64,000 nt of DNA from Hymenobacter chitinivorans DSM 11115. GTDB lineage: Bacteria > Bacteroidota > Bacteroidia > Cytophagales > Hymenobacteraceae. The stretch's first letter is position 1. Each line of letters opens with the position of its first letter. Location of the stretch: contig NZ_PGFA01000002.1 in assembly GCF_002797555.1 (NCBI RefSeq), positions 1 to 64,000 of the forward strand, given 5' to 3'. The notes beneath the pieces were generated by a model. The model saw only the letters and a list, made by a program, of their open reading frames with translations, was not told where the DNA came from and ran no database searches. A program made the translations under genes and the position numbers. Positions 44,498 through 52,920 of this stretch are shown here, piece after piece.

Positions 44498-44718
44498 CGG
44501 GACTATCTACGAAAAGCGGTGGGTTTTTGGACGTAGCTCAACCAGGTGAGCTTGTTGTGGCAACGCGGTTTAGACCTGGGGCGTTCCGGGCCGGTAAGTG
44601 TCAGGTTTGCCGTTAAATTTGTCAGACCAGTTGAGCCCCGTTTTGTTTTGGTCTGCTTGCTACTCCGCATTGCCTGAGAGTAGCGAGTTTGACCGGCCGC
44701 GCTTTTTCCGTCGAATTA

Positions 44719-47601
44719 ATGCACAAGTATCTTTTGGCGGCCCTGGCCGCGACGCTGCGCTTTTTGCCGGCCCAGGCCCAGCCCGCGCTGCCGGTGCTGC
44801 CCCAGAACCCGGCCGCCCTGCGCTGGCAGCAGGTGCGCACGCCCCACTTCCAGGTTTTGTTTCCCGAGAACTTTGCGGCCCAGGCCCAGCGCACGGCCCT
44901 GCGCCTGGAGCAGGTGTACGGCCCGGTGAGTGCCTCCCTGGAAAAAGAGCCCCGGCCCATTACGGTGGTGCTCCAAAACCAGACCACCGTCGGCAACGGC
45001 TTCGTCACGCTGATTCCGCGCCACTCCGAGTTTTTCACCACCCCGCCCCAGGACCCGTTTCTGGCCGGTACCCTGGGCTGGCTCGACCTGCTGGCCGTGC
45101 ACGAAGACCGCCACGTGGTGCAGTACGAAAAAGGTCAGCAGGGCCTGGGCCGCCTGGCCTACCAGCTCTTCGGCTACGCCGGTCTGGGCACCGTGGCCCT
45201 GGGTATTCCCGACTGGTTTTGGGAGGGCGACGCGGTGGGCACCGAAACCCTGCTCACCCGCAGCGGCCGGGGCCGGATTCCCTACTTCGACCTCGGCCTG
45301 CGGGCCAACCTGCTGGCCGGCCGGCACTTCAGCTACAGCAAGGCCGTGGCCGGCTCCTTCCGCGACAATGTGCCCAACCACTACGTGCTGGGCTACTTCA
45401 TGACCACCAACTTCAAGCGCCGCCGCGGCCCCACGGCCTGGAGCGACGTGCTGAACCGCTACTACCGCTTTCCGATTTACCCCTTCTCGTTTTCGGATAA
45501 GCTGCGGCTGAGCGCCGGCGGACAGCTGCGCACCGACGATCTCTACGCGCGCACCATGACCGAGCTCGACTCGTTGTGGCGGGCCCGGCAGCAGGAGTTA
45601 AAACTGACGCCCGTCACACCGTTTCAAACCAAGACGGAGCCGGGCGTTTTCACGGAGTACCAATACCCGCAATACGTGGACGACAACACGGTGCTGGCCG
45701 TGAAAAGCGGGCTGGGCGACATTTCCCAGCTGGTGCTGCTGCGCCGCGACGCCCCCGAAAAGCGCGTGTTCGTGCAGGGCCTGTTCAACAACCCCGAAAT
45801 GCTGTCGGTGGGCGGGGGCAAGGCCTGCTGGCCCGAATTCCGGCCCGGGGTGCGCTGGGGCCAGCAGGTGTACTCCGACCTGCGGGTGCTGGACCTGCAG
45901 AGCGGGCAGCTTACCCGGCTCACTTCCCGGCAGCGCTACACCAACGCGGCCCTCTCGCCCGACGGCCGCCTGATTCTGGCCGTGCGGGCCACTACCGACT
46001 ACCAAAACCAGCTCGTGGTGCTCGACGCGGCTACCGGCCAGGAAAAGCGGGTGCTGCCCAACCCCACCAACGACTTCTACCAGCAGCCCCGCTGGCGCCC
46101 CGACAACCGCTCCATCGTCGTCGTGACGCTGCAGCCGGCCGGCAAAATGCTGGAAAGCATCGACACCGAAACCGGCCAGCACCAGACGCTCGTGCCGGCC
46201 GCCAACGTCAACCTGAGCCACCCCCAGCCCTGGGGCGACTATGTGCTCTTTAACTCCCCGCAGTCGGGCATCGACAACGTGTACGCCGTGGATACCCGCT
46301 CGGGGCAGGTGCGGCAGGTTACGGCCCGGCCCCTGGGCGCCTACCACGCCGCCGTGTCGCCCGATGGCCGCCACCTGGCTTTCCACGACTTCCGGGCCGA
46401 AGGCGCGCAGGTGGTCGAAATGCCCTTGCAGCCCGAGCTCTGGCCCGTGGCGGCTCCGGCGCCGGCCCGGCCCGCGGCCTACACCGACCCGCTGCTGAGC
46501 CAGGAGCCCGGCACCCGCACCATCGGCACGGTGCTGCCCGATTCGAGCGTGAGTGCGGCTACGCCCCTGGCCGTGACGCCCTACCACCGCCTGAGTCACG
46601 CCTTCAACACCTTTAGCTGGGGCATTATTCAGGCGCCCACCGGGCAGGCCTTCAGTGTGGGCGTCCGGTCCCAGGATTTGCTCAACACCACCCAGGCCGT
46701 GGTGGCCGCCGGCTACGACGGCGTGGAGCGCACGGCCAACGTGTCGGCCAACGTGAGCTACCAGGGTTTGTATCCGGTGCTGGATGCGGGCTTTCAGCGC
46801 GGGGGGCGCCACCTGACCCGGGACGGCGCCACCGACAGCTGGACCTATAACCGTTTCACGGCCGGGGCCCGGCTGCCGTTCAACCTGACCCGCTCCAAGT
46901 ACCAGCAGGCCCTTACGCTGGGCGCCTACTACAGCGGCGAGCTGGTGCAGGGCTACAACTTGCCAACGCGCCGCATCACCGAAGTCGGGTTTGGGCGCAG
47001 CCTGCACGCTCTGAACGGTACGCTGGCATACTCCCACGTGCTCAAGCAGAGTAAGCGCGACGTGGCCCCGCGCTGGGGGCAGGCCCTGACGGCTTCCTGG
47101 CGCGACACGCCCTTTAGCACCGGCCTGCAGGCCCGGCAGTGGGCCGCGTTTGGTAGCCTGTATCTGCCCGGGGCGGGCAAGCACCACTCGCTGCGCCTGC
47201 GCGCCGGCTACCAGCAGCAGGACCGGGACCCGAACCCCCAGAAGAGGTACGATTTCAGCCCGGCCGTATTCTACCCCCGCGGCGAAGGTTACGTGAGCTT
47301 CAACAAGCTGCTCGTGAGCAGCGTGGAGTACCGCCTGCCCCTGGCCGATACCGACTGGGAGCTGGGCCGGGTGCTTTACGTGCAGCGCGTCAAGGCCATG
47401 GGCTTCTTCGACGCCGCCGTGGGCCGCAGCACTGGCGCTAGTGCTTACCAGACGGCTGGCCGCACGGCCGGCCTCGACGTGACGTTCGTCTTTAACCCGC
47501 TGCGCCTGCGCACCCCGCTCGAAGCTGGGTTCCGCACTATCTACAACGTGCGCACCGGGGTGTGGCAGGTGCAGCCCCTGGTGCTGGATATCGGCTTCTG
47601 A
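44719..47601 (+). CDS. predicted HExxH peptidase / TolB-like propeller / outer-membrane barrel protein
   Basis: 960 residues from the ATG at 44719 (MHKYLLAALAATLRFLPAQA); a TTG at 44689 is in frame but precedes the signal peptide. Residues about 40-230 resemble a peptidase-MA-type gluzincin: HEDRHVVQ with H128, E129 and H132, followed by PDWFWEGDAVGTE with E169 as likely third zinc ligand. Residues about 300-590 carry TolB/WD40-like blades (YTNAALSPDGRLILAVRA, FYQQPRWRPDNRSIVVVTLQ, YHAAVSPDGRHLAFHDF). Residues about 620-960 alternate like an outer-membrane barrel (FNTFSWGIIQAPTGQAFSVG, GYVSFNKLLVSSVEYRLPLA) and end in VQPLVLDIGF. A protease placed on the outer membrane is inferred; the substrate is not known. 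Confidence 0.82.
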   Translation: MHKYLLAALAATLRFLPAQAQPALPVLPQNPAALRWQQVRTPHFQVLFPENFAAQAQRTALRLEQVYGPVSASLEKEPRPITVVLQNQTTVGNGFVTLIPRHSEFFTTPPQDPFLAGTLGWLDLLAVHEDRHVVQYEKGQQGLGRLAYQLFGYAGLGTVALGIPDWFWEGDAVGTETLLTRSGRGRIPYFDLGLRANLLAGRHFSYSKAVAGSFRDNVPNHYVLGYFMTTNFKRRRGPTAWSDVLNRYYRFPIYPFSFSDKLRLSAGGQLRTDDLYARTMTELDSLWRARQQELKLTPVTPFQTKTEPGVFTEYQYPQYVDDNTVLAVKSGLGDISQLVLLRRDAPEKRVFVQGLFNNPEMLSVGGGKACWPEFRPGVRWGQQVYSDLRVLDLQSGQLTRLTSRQRYTNAALSPDGRLILAVRATTDYQNQLVVLDAATGQEKRVLPNPTNDFYQQPRWRPDNRSIVVVTLQPAGKMLESIDTETGQHQTLVPAANVNLSHPQPWGDYVLFNSPQSGIDNVYAVDTRSGQVRQVTARPLGAYHAAVSPDGRHLAFHDFRAEGAQVVEMPLQPELWPVAAPAPARPAAYTDPLLSQEPGTRTIGTVLPDSSVSAATPLAVTPYHRLSHAFNTFSWGIIQAPTGQAFSVGVRSQDLLNTTQAVVAAGYDGVERTANVSANVSYQGLYPVLDAGFQRGGRHLTRDGATDSWTYNRFTAGARLPFNLTRSKYQQALTLGAYYSGELVQGYNLPTRRITEVGFGRSLHALNGTLAYSHVLKQSKRDVAPRWGQALTASWRDTPFSTGLQARQWAAFGSLYLPGAGKHHSLRLRAGYQQQDRDPNPQKRYDFSPAVFYPRGEGYVSFNKLLVSSVEYRLPLADTDWELGRVLYVQRVKAMGFFDAAVGRSTGASAYQTAGRTAGLDVTFVFNPLRLRTPLEAGFRTIYNVRTGVWQVQPLVLDIGF

Positions 47602-47769
47602 TTTTTTTGGTGGTTGTTATGGTGTTGATTGATAGTTGTTTGATGACGCGCTGAGCCGTTGAAAACACCAAGCTCAACAAAGAAATATTCTGGTTCTGAA
47701 ATCCGGTGGGGAAAGGGGCTGCGTAAGTGCCCGCAGTTCCGACCCCAACCTTTTTCTGCAAAACGAACC

Positions 47770-48351
47770 ATGAAAAAAAATCTGTTTTCCCTCGCCCTCG
47801 TTGCCCTGCTGGGCGCTGCCAGTGTTCAGTCGGCTTCGGCCCAGGCCAAGATGACGCCCGCCGGTACGGTGATGGTCGGCGGTGAAGCCATGTACGCCAA
47901 CAAGAACATCGTGGAAAACGCGGTGAACTCGAAGGACCACACCACGCTGGTAGCCGCCGTAAAAGCCGCTGGCCTCGTCGAAACCCTGCAGGGTAAAGGC
48001 CCCTTCACCGTATTTGCCCCCACCAACGCCGCCTTCAACGCCCTGCCCGCTGGCACCGTCGAAACCCTGGTAAAGCCCGAGAACAAGGCTACGCTGACCA
48101 AAATTCTGACTTACCACGTGGTAGCCGGCAACATGACGGCCGAGAAAATCATGGCTGCCATCAAAGCCGGTAAAGGCACGGCTACGCTCAAAACCGTAAG
48201 CGGCGGCACCCTGTACGCCACCATGAACGGCCCGAAAAACGTAGTCCTGACCGATGAGAAAGGCAACGTATCCTGCATTTCGACCTACGACGTGATTCAG
48301 AGCAACGGCGTGATTCACGTAATCGACAAAGTATTGATGCCCAAAGGCTAA
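47770..48351 (+). CDS. secreted fasciclin-domain protein
   Basis: 193 residues from the ATG at 47770 (MKKNLFSLALVALLGAASVQ, signal peptide to ASAQ). One FAS1 domain from about residue 45: NIVENAVNSKDHTTLVAAVK, GPFTVFAPTNAAFNALPAGT (H1 motif), KILTYHVVAGNMTAEKI, and the H2 region ending VIQSNGVIHVIDKVLMPKG. FAS1 domains mediate adhesion or small-ligand binding; this single-domain secreted form is widespread in bacteria. No sorting tail or lipobox. Preceded by about 170 bases of untranslated sequence and followed by a strong terminator. Confidence 0.94.
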   Translation: MKKNLFSLALVALLGAASVQSASAQAKMTPAGTVMVGGEAMYANKNIVENAVNSKDHTTLVAAVKAAGLVETLQGKGPFTVFAPTNAAFNALPAGTVETLVKPENKATLTKILTYHVVAGNMTAEKIMAAIKAGKGTATLKTVSGGTLYATMNGPKNVVLTDEKGNVSCISTYDVIQSNGVIHVIDKVLMPKG

Positions 48352-48395
48352 GTCACGTAAGGAAGTCTCCTTACGACTGGTAGATTTCCTCCTCG

Positions 48396-48427
48396 AAAAA
48401 GCCCGGCTCCTTGAGCCGGGCTTTTTT
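48396..48427 (+). terminator. terminator of the fasciclin gene
   Basis: AAAAAGCCCGGCTC pairs with its inverse around a 4-base loop, ending in a T run. Confidence 0.9.
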
Positions 48428-48468
48428 ATTGCGGTAAGCGCACCGAAGCCGGCCGCGCTTCAGCTGCC

Positions 48469-48678
48469 CTGTTGTTTATTCTGCTGGCCCGCGTCTGTCA
48501 TCCTGAGCTTGCGAAGGGCCTTCCTCACCTACCCCAGTGAAGTTTCTGCCAACGTAAAAAGCCTTTTCCACGCAGGCAGGAAGAGGCTTTTTACATTTAC
48601 TCAGGCTTGTCACAAAGGCGAGGCAGGTCCCGCGTTCTGCTCAGGATGACAGACGCGGGCCAGCAGAATAAACAACAG
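48469..48678. mobile_element. MITE-like element with 40-bp perfect terminal inverted repeats
   Basis: Arms 48469-48508 and 48639-48678 are perfectly complementary over 40 bp. The 130-bp interior has a second hairpin (48554-48569 with a complementary segment near 48580-48595, one mismatch) with A and T runs, like an embedded terminator. The inner arm ends contain GTCATCCTGAGC, a motif I recall as a dispersed repeat in many Bacteroidetes. No transposase is encoded and no clear target duplication was found. Confidence 0.7.
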
Positions 48679-48706
48679 CACAGACCAAACAACGGCAGTG
48701 CCCACC

Positions 48707-49750
48707 TCAGATTTCCAGCGCCGCGTCGCCGCCCACGGGGTAGCCGGTGCAGGTCAAAACCAGGCCGCGGGCGGTTTCCCGGTCGGTTAGTACTTCGTTG
48801 TTGGCCATCCAGACGGTGCCGGCGGTGCAGCGGGCGGCGCAGTTGCCGCACTGCCCGGCCTCGCAGCTGTAGGGCAGCACCAGACCCTGCTGTTTGGCCG
48901 CCTGCAGAATGGTTTGCGGGTACTGCACCCGCAGCGTGTGCTCCTGTCCGCGCACCCGGATGCGCACCTCATGCGCCTCGGTATCGGGCGGGATGCTGTG
49001 GGGCACGGTGGCCGTGGCGGTGTTGAACAGCTCCCGCCGGATGTGGCTCAGGGGCAGGCCGGCTTCGTGCAGGCCGTAGGTGCCCATGCGCATGTAGTTC
49101 AGCGGGCCGCACAGGTAGGCCAGTGTGGCGGCTGGCGGGCCGGGCGCGTAGTGGGCCACCAGCTGTTCCAGCAGTTCCTTGTGCAGATGGGCCCGGGCCA
49201 GGTTCGGGTCGGTGCTGAAGAGCATTTCCAGATGTAGCCGGCTGGGGAAGCGCCGGGCCAGCTCCCGCAGCTCGGCCCCGAAAATGGTGCTGGCCTCGTT
49301 CCGGTTGCTGTACACGAGCAAAACCCGCAGCTGGGGCACCGCGTGCAGCACCGTTTTGAGCACCGAAAACAACGGTGTGATGCCGCTGCCCGCCGCCAGC
49401 AGAATCAGCTGTTGGTAGCTGCTAATATCGTCGGGCAAGGTGAAAAAGCCGGCCGCCCCGAGCGTGTGCAGCTCGTCGCCGGGTTGGGCCTGGTCAATGA
49501 GGTAGCGCGACACCACCCCGTTGTCGACGCGCTTGACTGTAATGGTTAGCGGCTCGTGCAGGGCCGGGGCCGAGCTGATGGAGTAGGAGCGCCGCGCTTC
49601 CTGCCCGTGCCGGGTGTGCACCAGCGTCAGGTACTGGCCGGGCTGGTAGGGCAGGACGGTGCCGGCCGGCGGCTCCAGCACGAAGCTCTTGGTGTCGGGG
49701 GCTTCCGGGCGGATGGCGCGGATGGTGAGCGGAATGTAGGGGGAAGTCAT
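48707..49750 (-). CDS. FAD/NAD(P)H-dependent oxidoreductase with C-terminal 2Fe-2S ferredoxin (PaaE-like)
   Basis: 347 residues from the ATG at 49750. Three modules in order: FAD-binding barrel (about 5-105; RRSYSISSAP), NAD(P)-binding domain (about 110-235; LLAAGSGITPLFSVL and AYLCGPLNYMR), and a plant-type 2Fe-2S domain (about 260-347) with CEAGQCGNCAARC and a final Cys in VLTCTGYPVGG. This is the layout of the reductase component of phenylacetyl-CoA epoxidase and related oxygenases, or of a stand-alone ferredoxin reductase. No oxygenase genes are adjacent, so the electron acceptor is unknown. Cytosolic. Downstream of the aldo/keto reductase gene but separated by a terminator. Confidence 0.93.
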   Translation of the reverse strand: MTSPYIPLTIRAIRPEAPDTKSFVLEPPAGTVLPYQPGQYLTLVHTRHGQEARRSYSISSAPALHEPLTITVKRVDNGVVSRYLIDQAQPGDELHTLGAAGFFTLPDDISSYQQLILLAAGSGITPLFSVLKTVLHAVPQLRVLLVYSNRNEASTIFGAELRELARRFPSRLHLEMLFSTDPNLARAHLHKELLEQLVAHYAPGPPAATLAYLCGPLNYMRMGTYGLHEAGLPLSHIRRELFNTATATVPHSIPPDTEAHEVRIRVRGQEHTLRVQYPQTILQAAKQQGLVLPYSCEAGQCGNCAARCTAGTVWMANNEVLTDRETARGLVLTCTGYPVGGDAALEI

Positions 49751-49769
49751 GCCGGGCAAGAGACAAAAA

Positions 49770-49803
49770 AATAAGGCCGGGAAATACGTTTCCCGGCCTT
49801 ATT
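49770..49803 (-). terminator. terminator of the aldo/keto reductase gene
   Basis: Perfect 15-bp stem (49770-49784 with 49789-49803), 4-base loop, preceded on the plus strand by an A run. Confidence 0.88.
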
Positions 49804-49823
49804 CTACGCACAATTCCGGCCGC

Positions 49824-50828
49824 TTACGCCTTGGCCGGCTGCAGCTGGCTCAGCTCTTTGCTGATAAAGTCGAGCTCCTCGCTGGAGAGCTTTACGTCGA
49901 TGGCCTTGGCGTTTTGCACGGCCTGCTCGGCGTTGCGGGCCCCCACCAGGGCTACCGTAATGCCGGGCTGGGCCAGCGTCCAGCGCAATACCACCTGCGA
50001 GAGGCTGGCGTTCTTGCTTTCCGCCATCGGCCGGATTTTGTCCAGAAACGCGTTGACGCGGGTCACGAACTCGGGCTTGAACAGCGGGTGCGTGGCGCGC
50101 AGGTCGCTGGCGTCGAAGTGCTGGCCGGGCTTGATTTTGCCCGTCAGCAGGCCCAGTTGCAGGGGGCTGTACGCCAGAATAGCCTTGTTGTGCTCGATGG
50201 AATACGGCACTACTTCCTTCTCAATGTCGCGGCGCACCATGCTGTAGGGCACTTGGTTGGAAGCCAGCTTTACCGTTTTTTCGGCTTCGGCCATCTGCTG
50301 GGCCGAGTAGTTGCTCACGCCCACGGCCCGCACCTTGCCTTGCTCCACCAGCCGGCTCACCGCTTCCATCGTCGCGTCGATGGGCGTCGTCACGTCGGGC
50401 CAGTGAATCTGGTAGAGGTCAATGTAGTCGGTGCCGAGGCGGCGCAGGCTGTCTTCGCACTCCTTGATGATGCTTTCCGGGGCGGCGTACTTGTACACGT
50501 CCAGGTCGTGGCCGCTGTTGTCCTTGGTTTTAAAGCCAAAGTCGCCCCGGGGCTCGGGCAAGTCCCAGCGCATGCCAAACTTGGTCAGGATCTGCACCTT
50601 GTCGCGGGGCAGGCCCTTGATGGCTTCGCCCACAATTTCCTCGCTCAAACCCATGCCGTAAATCGGGGCCGTGTCGATGGACGTCACGCCCAGATCGTAG
50701 GAGGCCCGAATGGCGCCCACCGCGTCGTTTTGCTCGGTGCCGCCCCACATCCAGCCGCCGGCCGCCCAGCTGCCAAACGTAATAACCGAGGCGTGCACGC
50801 CCGAGTTGCCTAACTCTTTGTACTCCAT
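49824..50828 (-). CDS. aldo/keto reductase
   Basis: 334 residues, a (beta/alpha)8 NAD(P)H oxidoreductase. The catalytic tetrad can be placed: Asp and Tyr in SIDTAPIYGMG, Lys in VQILTKFGM, His in DLYQIHWPD. The cofactor-binding end includes VRAVGVSNYSAQQM and ALVGARNAEQAVQNAKA. The sequence after ILAYSPLQLGLLTGKI follows AKR families that act on small aldehydes and sugars; the substrate cannot be stated. It has no signal peptide. The intergenic space to its left has a terminator, so it is probably monocistronic. Confidence 0.95.
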   Translation of the reverse strand: MEYKELGNSGVHASVITFGSWAAGGWMWGGTEQNDAVGAIRASYDLGVTSIDTAPIYGMGLSEEIVGEAIKGLPRDKVQILTKFGMRWDLPEPRGDFGFKTKDNSGHDLDVYKYAAPESIIKECEDSLRRLGTDYIDLYQIHWPDVTTPIDATMEAVSRLVEQGKVRAVGVSNYSAQQMAEAEKTVKLASNQVPYSMVRRDIEKEVVPYSIEHNKAILAYSPLQLGLLTGKIKPGQHFDASDLRATHPLFKPEFVTRVNAFLDKIRPMAESKNASLSQVVLRWTLAQPGITVALVGARNAEQAVQNAKAIDVKLSSEELDFISKELSQLQPAKA

Positions 50829-51139
50829 ATTGCTTTTGTAAAAATGATTCCGGAAAGGCCGGCCACCAGTGGGCCAGCCATAGCCTGACTAACCGCCGGC
50901 CCGGCCCGAAGGTTACGGCCGAGCCTGATCTGGGCCCGTAGCTTTCGGGCTTTCCGGCCTCCTTGCCCCGTCGGCCGGCGCCGGTAGCGGAGCTGGGCCG
51001 GGGTGTTGCCCGGTGAAGGCGTGGCCGGGCAGCCGGGGCGTGGCACCCCGGCCACCAGCCTGATTTGCTTACCTTCGGCAATTACCCTGCGGCCGTGCGG
51101 CGGCATCTGGTGCTTGTTATCCGCTTTTTTGCCCAGCCC
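50829..51139. other. divergent intergenic region
   Basis: About 310 bases between the aldo/keto reductase start and the start of the 131-residue gene; both promoters should be here. A -7-like TTACCTTCGG occurs at about 51067-51076. In-frame codons upstream of 51140 look untranslated. Confidence 0.45.
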
Positions 51140-51535
51140 ATGCCCTTACGCATTCTTCACGAGCTGCCCTTTCTGGCCATCTGCTACGACCCCCGCCACC
51201 ACTGGCTGCTGGCCGAGTGGCACGGCTCCATCAGTCTGGCCCGGGCCCGGGAAGGTGGCGAGGCTGTTCTGGCGTGCGTGCGGACCGCGGGCAGCTCCAA
51301 GCTGCTCAACGACAACCGGCTCGTAACCGATATGTGGCTCGAAAAGCCCGACTGGCAGCAGATAAGTCTGTTTCCGCACCTCTACGCGGCGGGCCTGCGC
51401 TACATAGCCTGGGTGTACTCCCCCAATCTGTACGGCCGTTTTTCCGTTGACCACGCCCTGGACCTGGTAACCCACCCCGTAGCCCGGACCTTCGAAGACC
51501 TGGACCTGGCCCAGCAGTGGTTGCAGCACCAGTAG
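51140..51535 (+). CDS. conserved-looking hypothetical protein, STAS/SpoIIAA-like fold possible
   Basis: 131 residues from the ATG at 51140 (MPLRILHELPFLAICYDPRH). The alternation of strands and helices (HHWLLAEWHGSISLARAREG, ISLFPHLYAAGLRYIAWVYS, ARTFEDLDLAQQWLQHQ) resembles the small STAS/SpoIIAA-like proteins found in Hymenobacter relatives, where the function is unknown. Soluble, no signal peptide. The stop is only 9 bases from the convergent lipoprotein gene. A longer in-frame start at 51065 exists but is less likely. Confidence 0.65.
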   Translation: MPLRILHELPFLAICYDPRHHWLLAEWHGSISLARAREGGEAVLACVRTAGSSKLLNDNRLVTDMWLEKPDWQQISLFPHLYAAGLRYIAWVYSPNLYGRFSVDHALDLVTHPVARTFEDLDLAQQWLQHQ

Positions 51536-51544
51536 CGGGCCGCT

Positions 51545-52231
51545 CTAGCGGCGGTAGGGAAACGTGCGGGCCGAGTTGCGGACCAGCACCCGGGCCAGGG
51601 TAGCCGGGCTGGCGCTTAGCTCACCTACCTGCTGGTGGTCGAACTTCCAGACCAGCTCCCCGCTCTGGCAGTCGTGAATGGTTACGTTGGTCAGCACTTC
51701 GCTCTGGGGTACGCCAACGTTGGTGAGCATCAGCAGGGCCACGGCCACCCCATTGGGCAGGGGCTGAAACAAGGACGTTTCGCCCGACAAAACAGCATCC
51801 ACGCCCAGAGCGGCCTTGAGCTCGGCCATGCTGTGGTCGTTGAGGTTGGCGTAGGTAATGCCGGCCCGCTCCAGGCGGCTGTTGGTTTCAGCCACGTTCT
51901 GAAACTGCACCGAGTAAGGGTGCTTGGTCTGGCGCAGCACCAGTTGCCTGAGCAGCTCCTGCTGCAGCTGGTAAGCCACTACTTTGCGCTGCTCCTGCTG
52001 CTTGGCCTCCCAGCGCTGCCGGCGCTTTTCCACTTCTTCCGGACTTACGTCGGTACCCACGTAGGCAATGGGCTCCAGGTGCAGTTTGTCGAGCTGCACG
52101 TCGAAGGGCAGAATGGCGACCAGCTTGTGCTGGCTCAGGGCCTGGGGCACCAGCTCCCGGGTGCTGTAGCTGCGTTGACTACAGGCGGTAGCTGCCAGGA
52201 GCAGCAGGGCAAACAAACCGGAACGAATCAT
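51545..52231 (-). CDS. lipoprotein, possible assembly or transport accessory
   Basis: 228 residues. Lipobox in MIRSGLFALLLLAATACSQ predicts a lipid anchor at C17. After LVAILPFDVQLDKLHLEPIA comes a charged helix (EEVEKRRQRWEAKQQEQRKV) and a beta/alpha part: LQQELLRQLVLRQ, MAELKAALGVDAVLSGETSL, GVPQSEVLTNVTIHDCQSGE, LVWKFDHQQVGELS. The pattern of an N-terminal IAILPF strand and a later ADAVLxGxv strand recalls CsgG/GNA1162/TolB-N type lipoproteins that sit at the inner face of the outer membrane, but no specific family is assured. Confidence 0.8.
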   Translation of the reverse strand: MIRSGLFALLLLAATACSQRSYSTRELVPQALSQHKLVAILPFDVQLDKLHLEPIAYVGTDVSPEEVEKRRQRWEAKQQEQRKVVAYQLQQELLRQLVLRQTKHPYSVQFQNVAETNSRLERAGITYANLNDHSMAELKAALGVDAVLSGETSLFQPLPNGVAVALLMLTNVGVPQSEVLTNVTIHDCQSGELVWKFDHQQVGELSASPATLARVLVRNSARTFPYRR

Positions 52232-52301
52232 AGCAGTGGGGGCAGGAAGGTGGTGGGCAAATATCCGGCTTTGGGTTCGGGAAACGAACAGGGAGGCCGG
52301 G

Positions 52302-52802
52302 TTATTCTCCCGGCCGGGCCCGAAACGGGTGGGCCCCCACGGCCAGGCGTTGCAGCAGCTGCACGGTGCGCTTGAGGCGGGTTTCGCTCTGCTTGGCGCT
52401 GCTCACGTGGTAGGCTATGGCCCGCCGCATACTGACGTTGTGCCGCTCGAAGCCCGCCTGGGCCTCGGGCCACTCGGCCAGGCCCTCGGCCAGCTCGGGC
52501 GGCAGGTCCACCGTGTCGGGGGTGGGGTCAAGGGCCAGCTGCACGGCTACCACCTGGCCCAGGCGCAGCCCGGCGGCCTTGCAGGTAGCCTTGTTGACCA
52601 TGATGCCCTTCTCGCCGTTGCCCAGGGCCAGCAAGCCCAGCCGGATGGGGTAGCCGTTGATGGAACCCGTCAGGCGCTTGGCCTTGGGACCCAGCTCGGC
52701 CAGCACCAGCGGGGGCACCCGCACAATCTGGGTGGGCATAAAGCTGGGGCCGCCGGCTTCGAGCGGGGCCTCAAAGGCGCAGAATGATTCGGGGGTGGGC
52801 AT
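52302..52802 (-). CDS. YdeI/OmdA-type small protein with DUF1905-like domain
   Basis: 166 residues from the ATG at 52802 (MPTPESFCAFEAPLEAGGPS); upstream in-frame codons look untranslated. Residues about 8-95 are DUF1905-like (MPTQIVRVPPLVLAELG, RLTGSINGYPIRLGLLALGN, KGIMVNKATCKAAGLRLGQV, VAVQLALDP). Residues about 100-166 are an OmdA-like helical tail (LPPELAEGLAEWPEAQAGFE, SSAKQSETRLKRTVQLLQRL). This family is related to the YdeI (BOF/OmpD-associated) group; its molecular function is not established. Cytosolic. Confidence 0.82.
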   Translation of the reverse strand: MPTPESFCAFEAPLEAGGPSFMPTQIVRVPPLVLAELGPKAKRLTGSINGYPIRLGLLALGNGEKGIMVNKATCKAAGLRLGQVVAVQLALDPTPDTVDLPPELAEGLAEWPEAQAGFERHNVSMRRAIAYHVSSAKQSETRLKRTVQLLQRLAVGAHPFRARPGE

Positions 52803-52920
52803 GGGCGGCGAGGTAGCGGCGTGAACCCCGGGCGGGGCGGCGGGTGTTAGGCGCAAGTAAGCACCCGGCAAACATTTAAGCTACTTCCGGCTTATTAGGC
52901 CTGCAAAATCCTTTTGAGAC

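Larger units (their letters stand above)
48352..48706. other. intergenic region containing terminator and MITE-like element
   Basis: About 355 bases between the fasciclin gene and a convergent reductase gene. It consists of the fasciclin terminator followed by a 210-bp element bounded by 40-bp inverted repeats. No coding region was seen. Confidence 0.7.
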
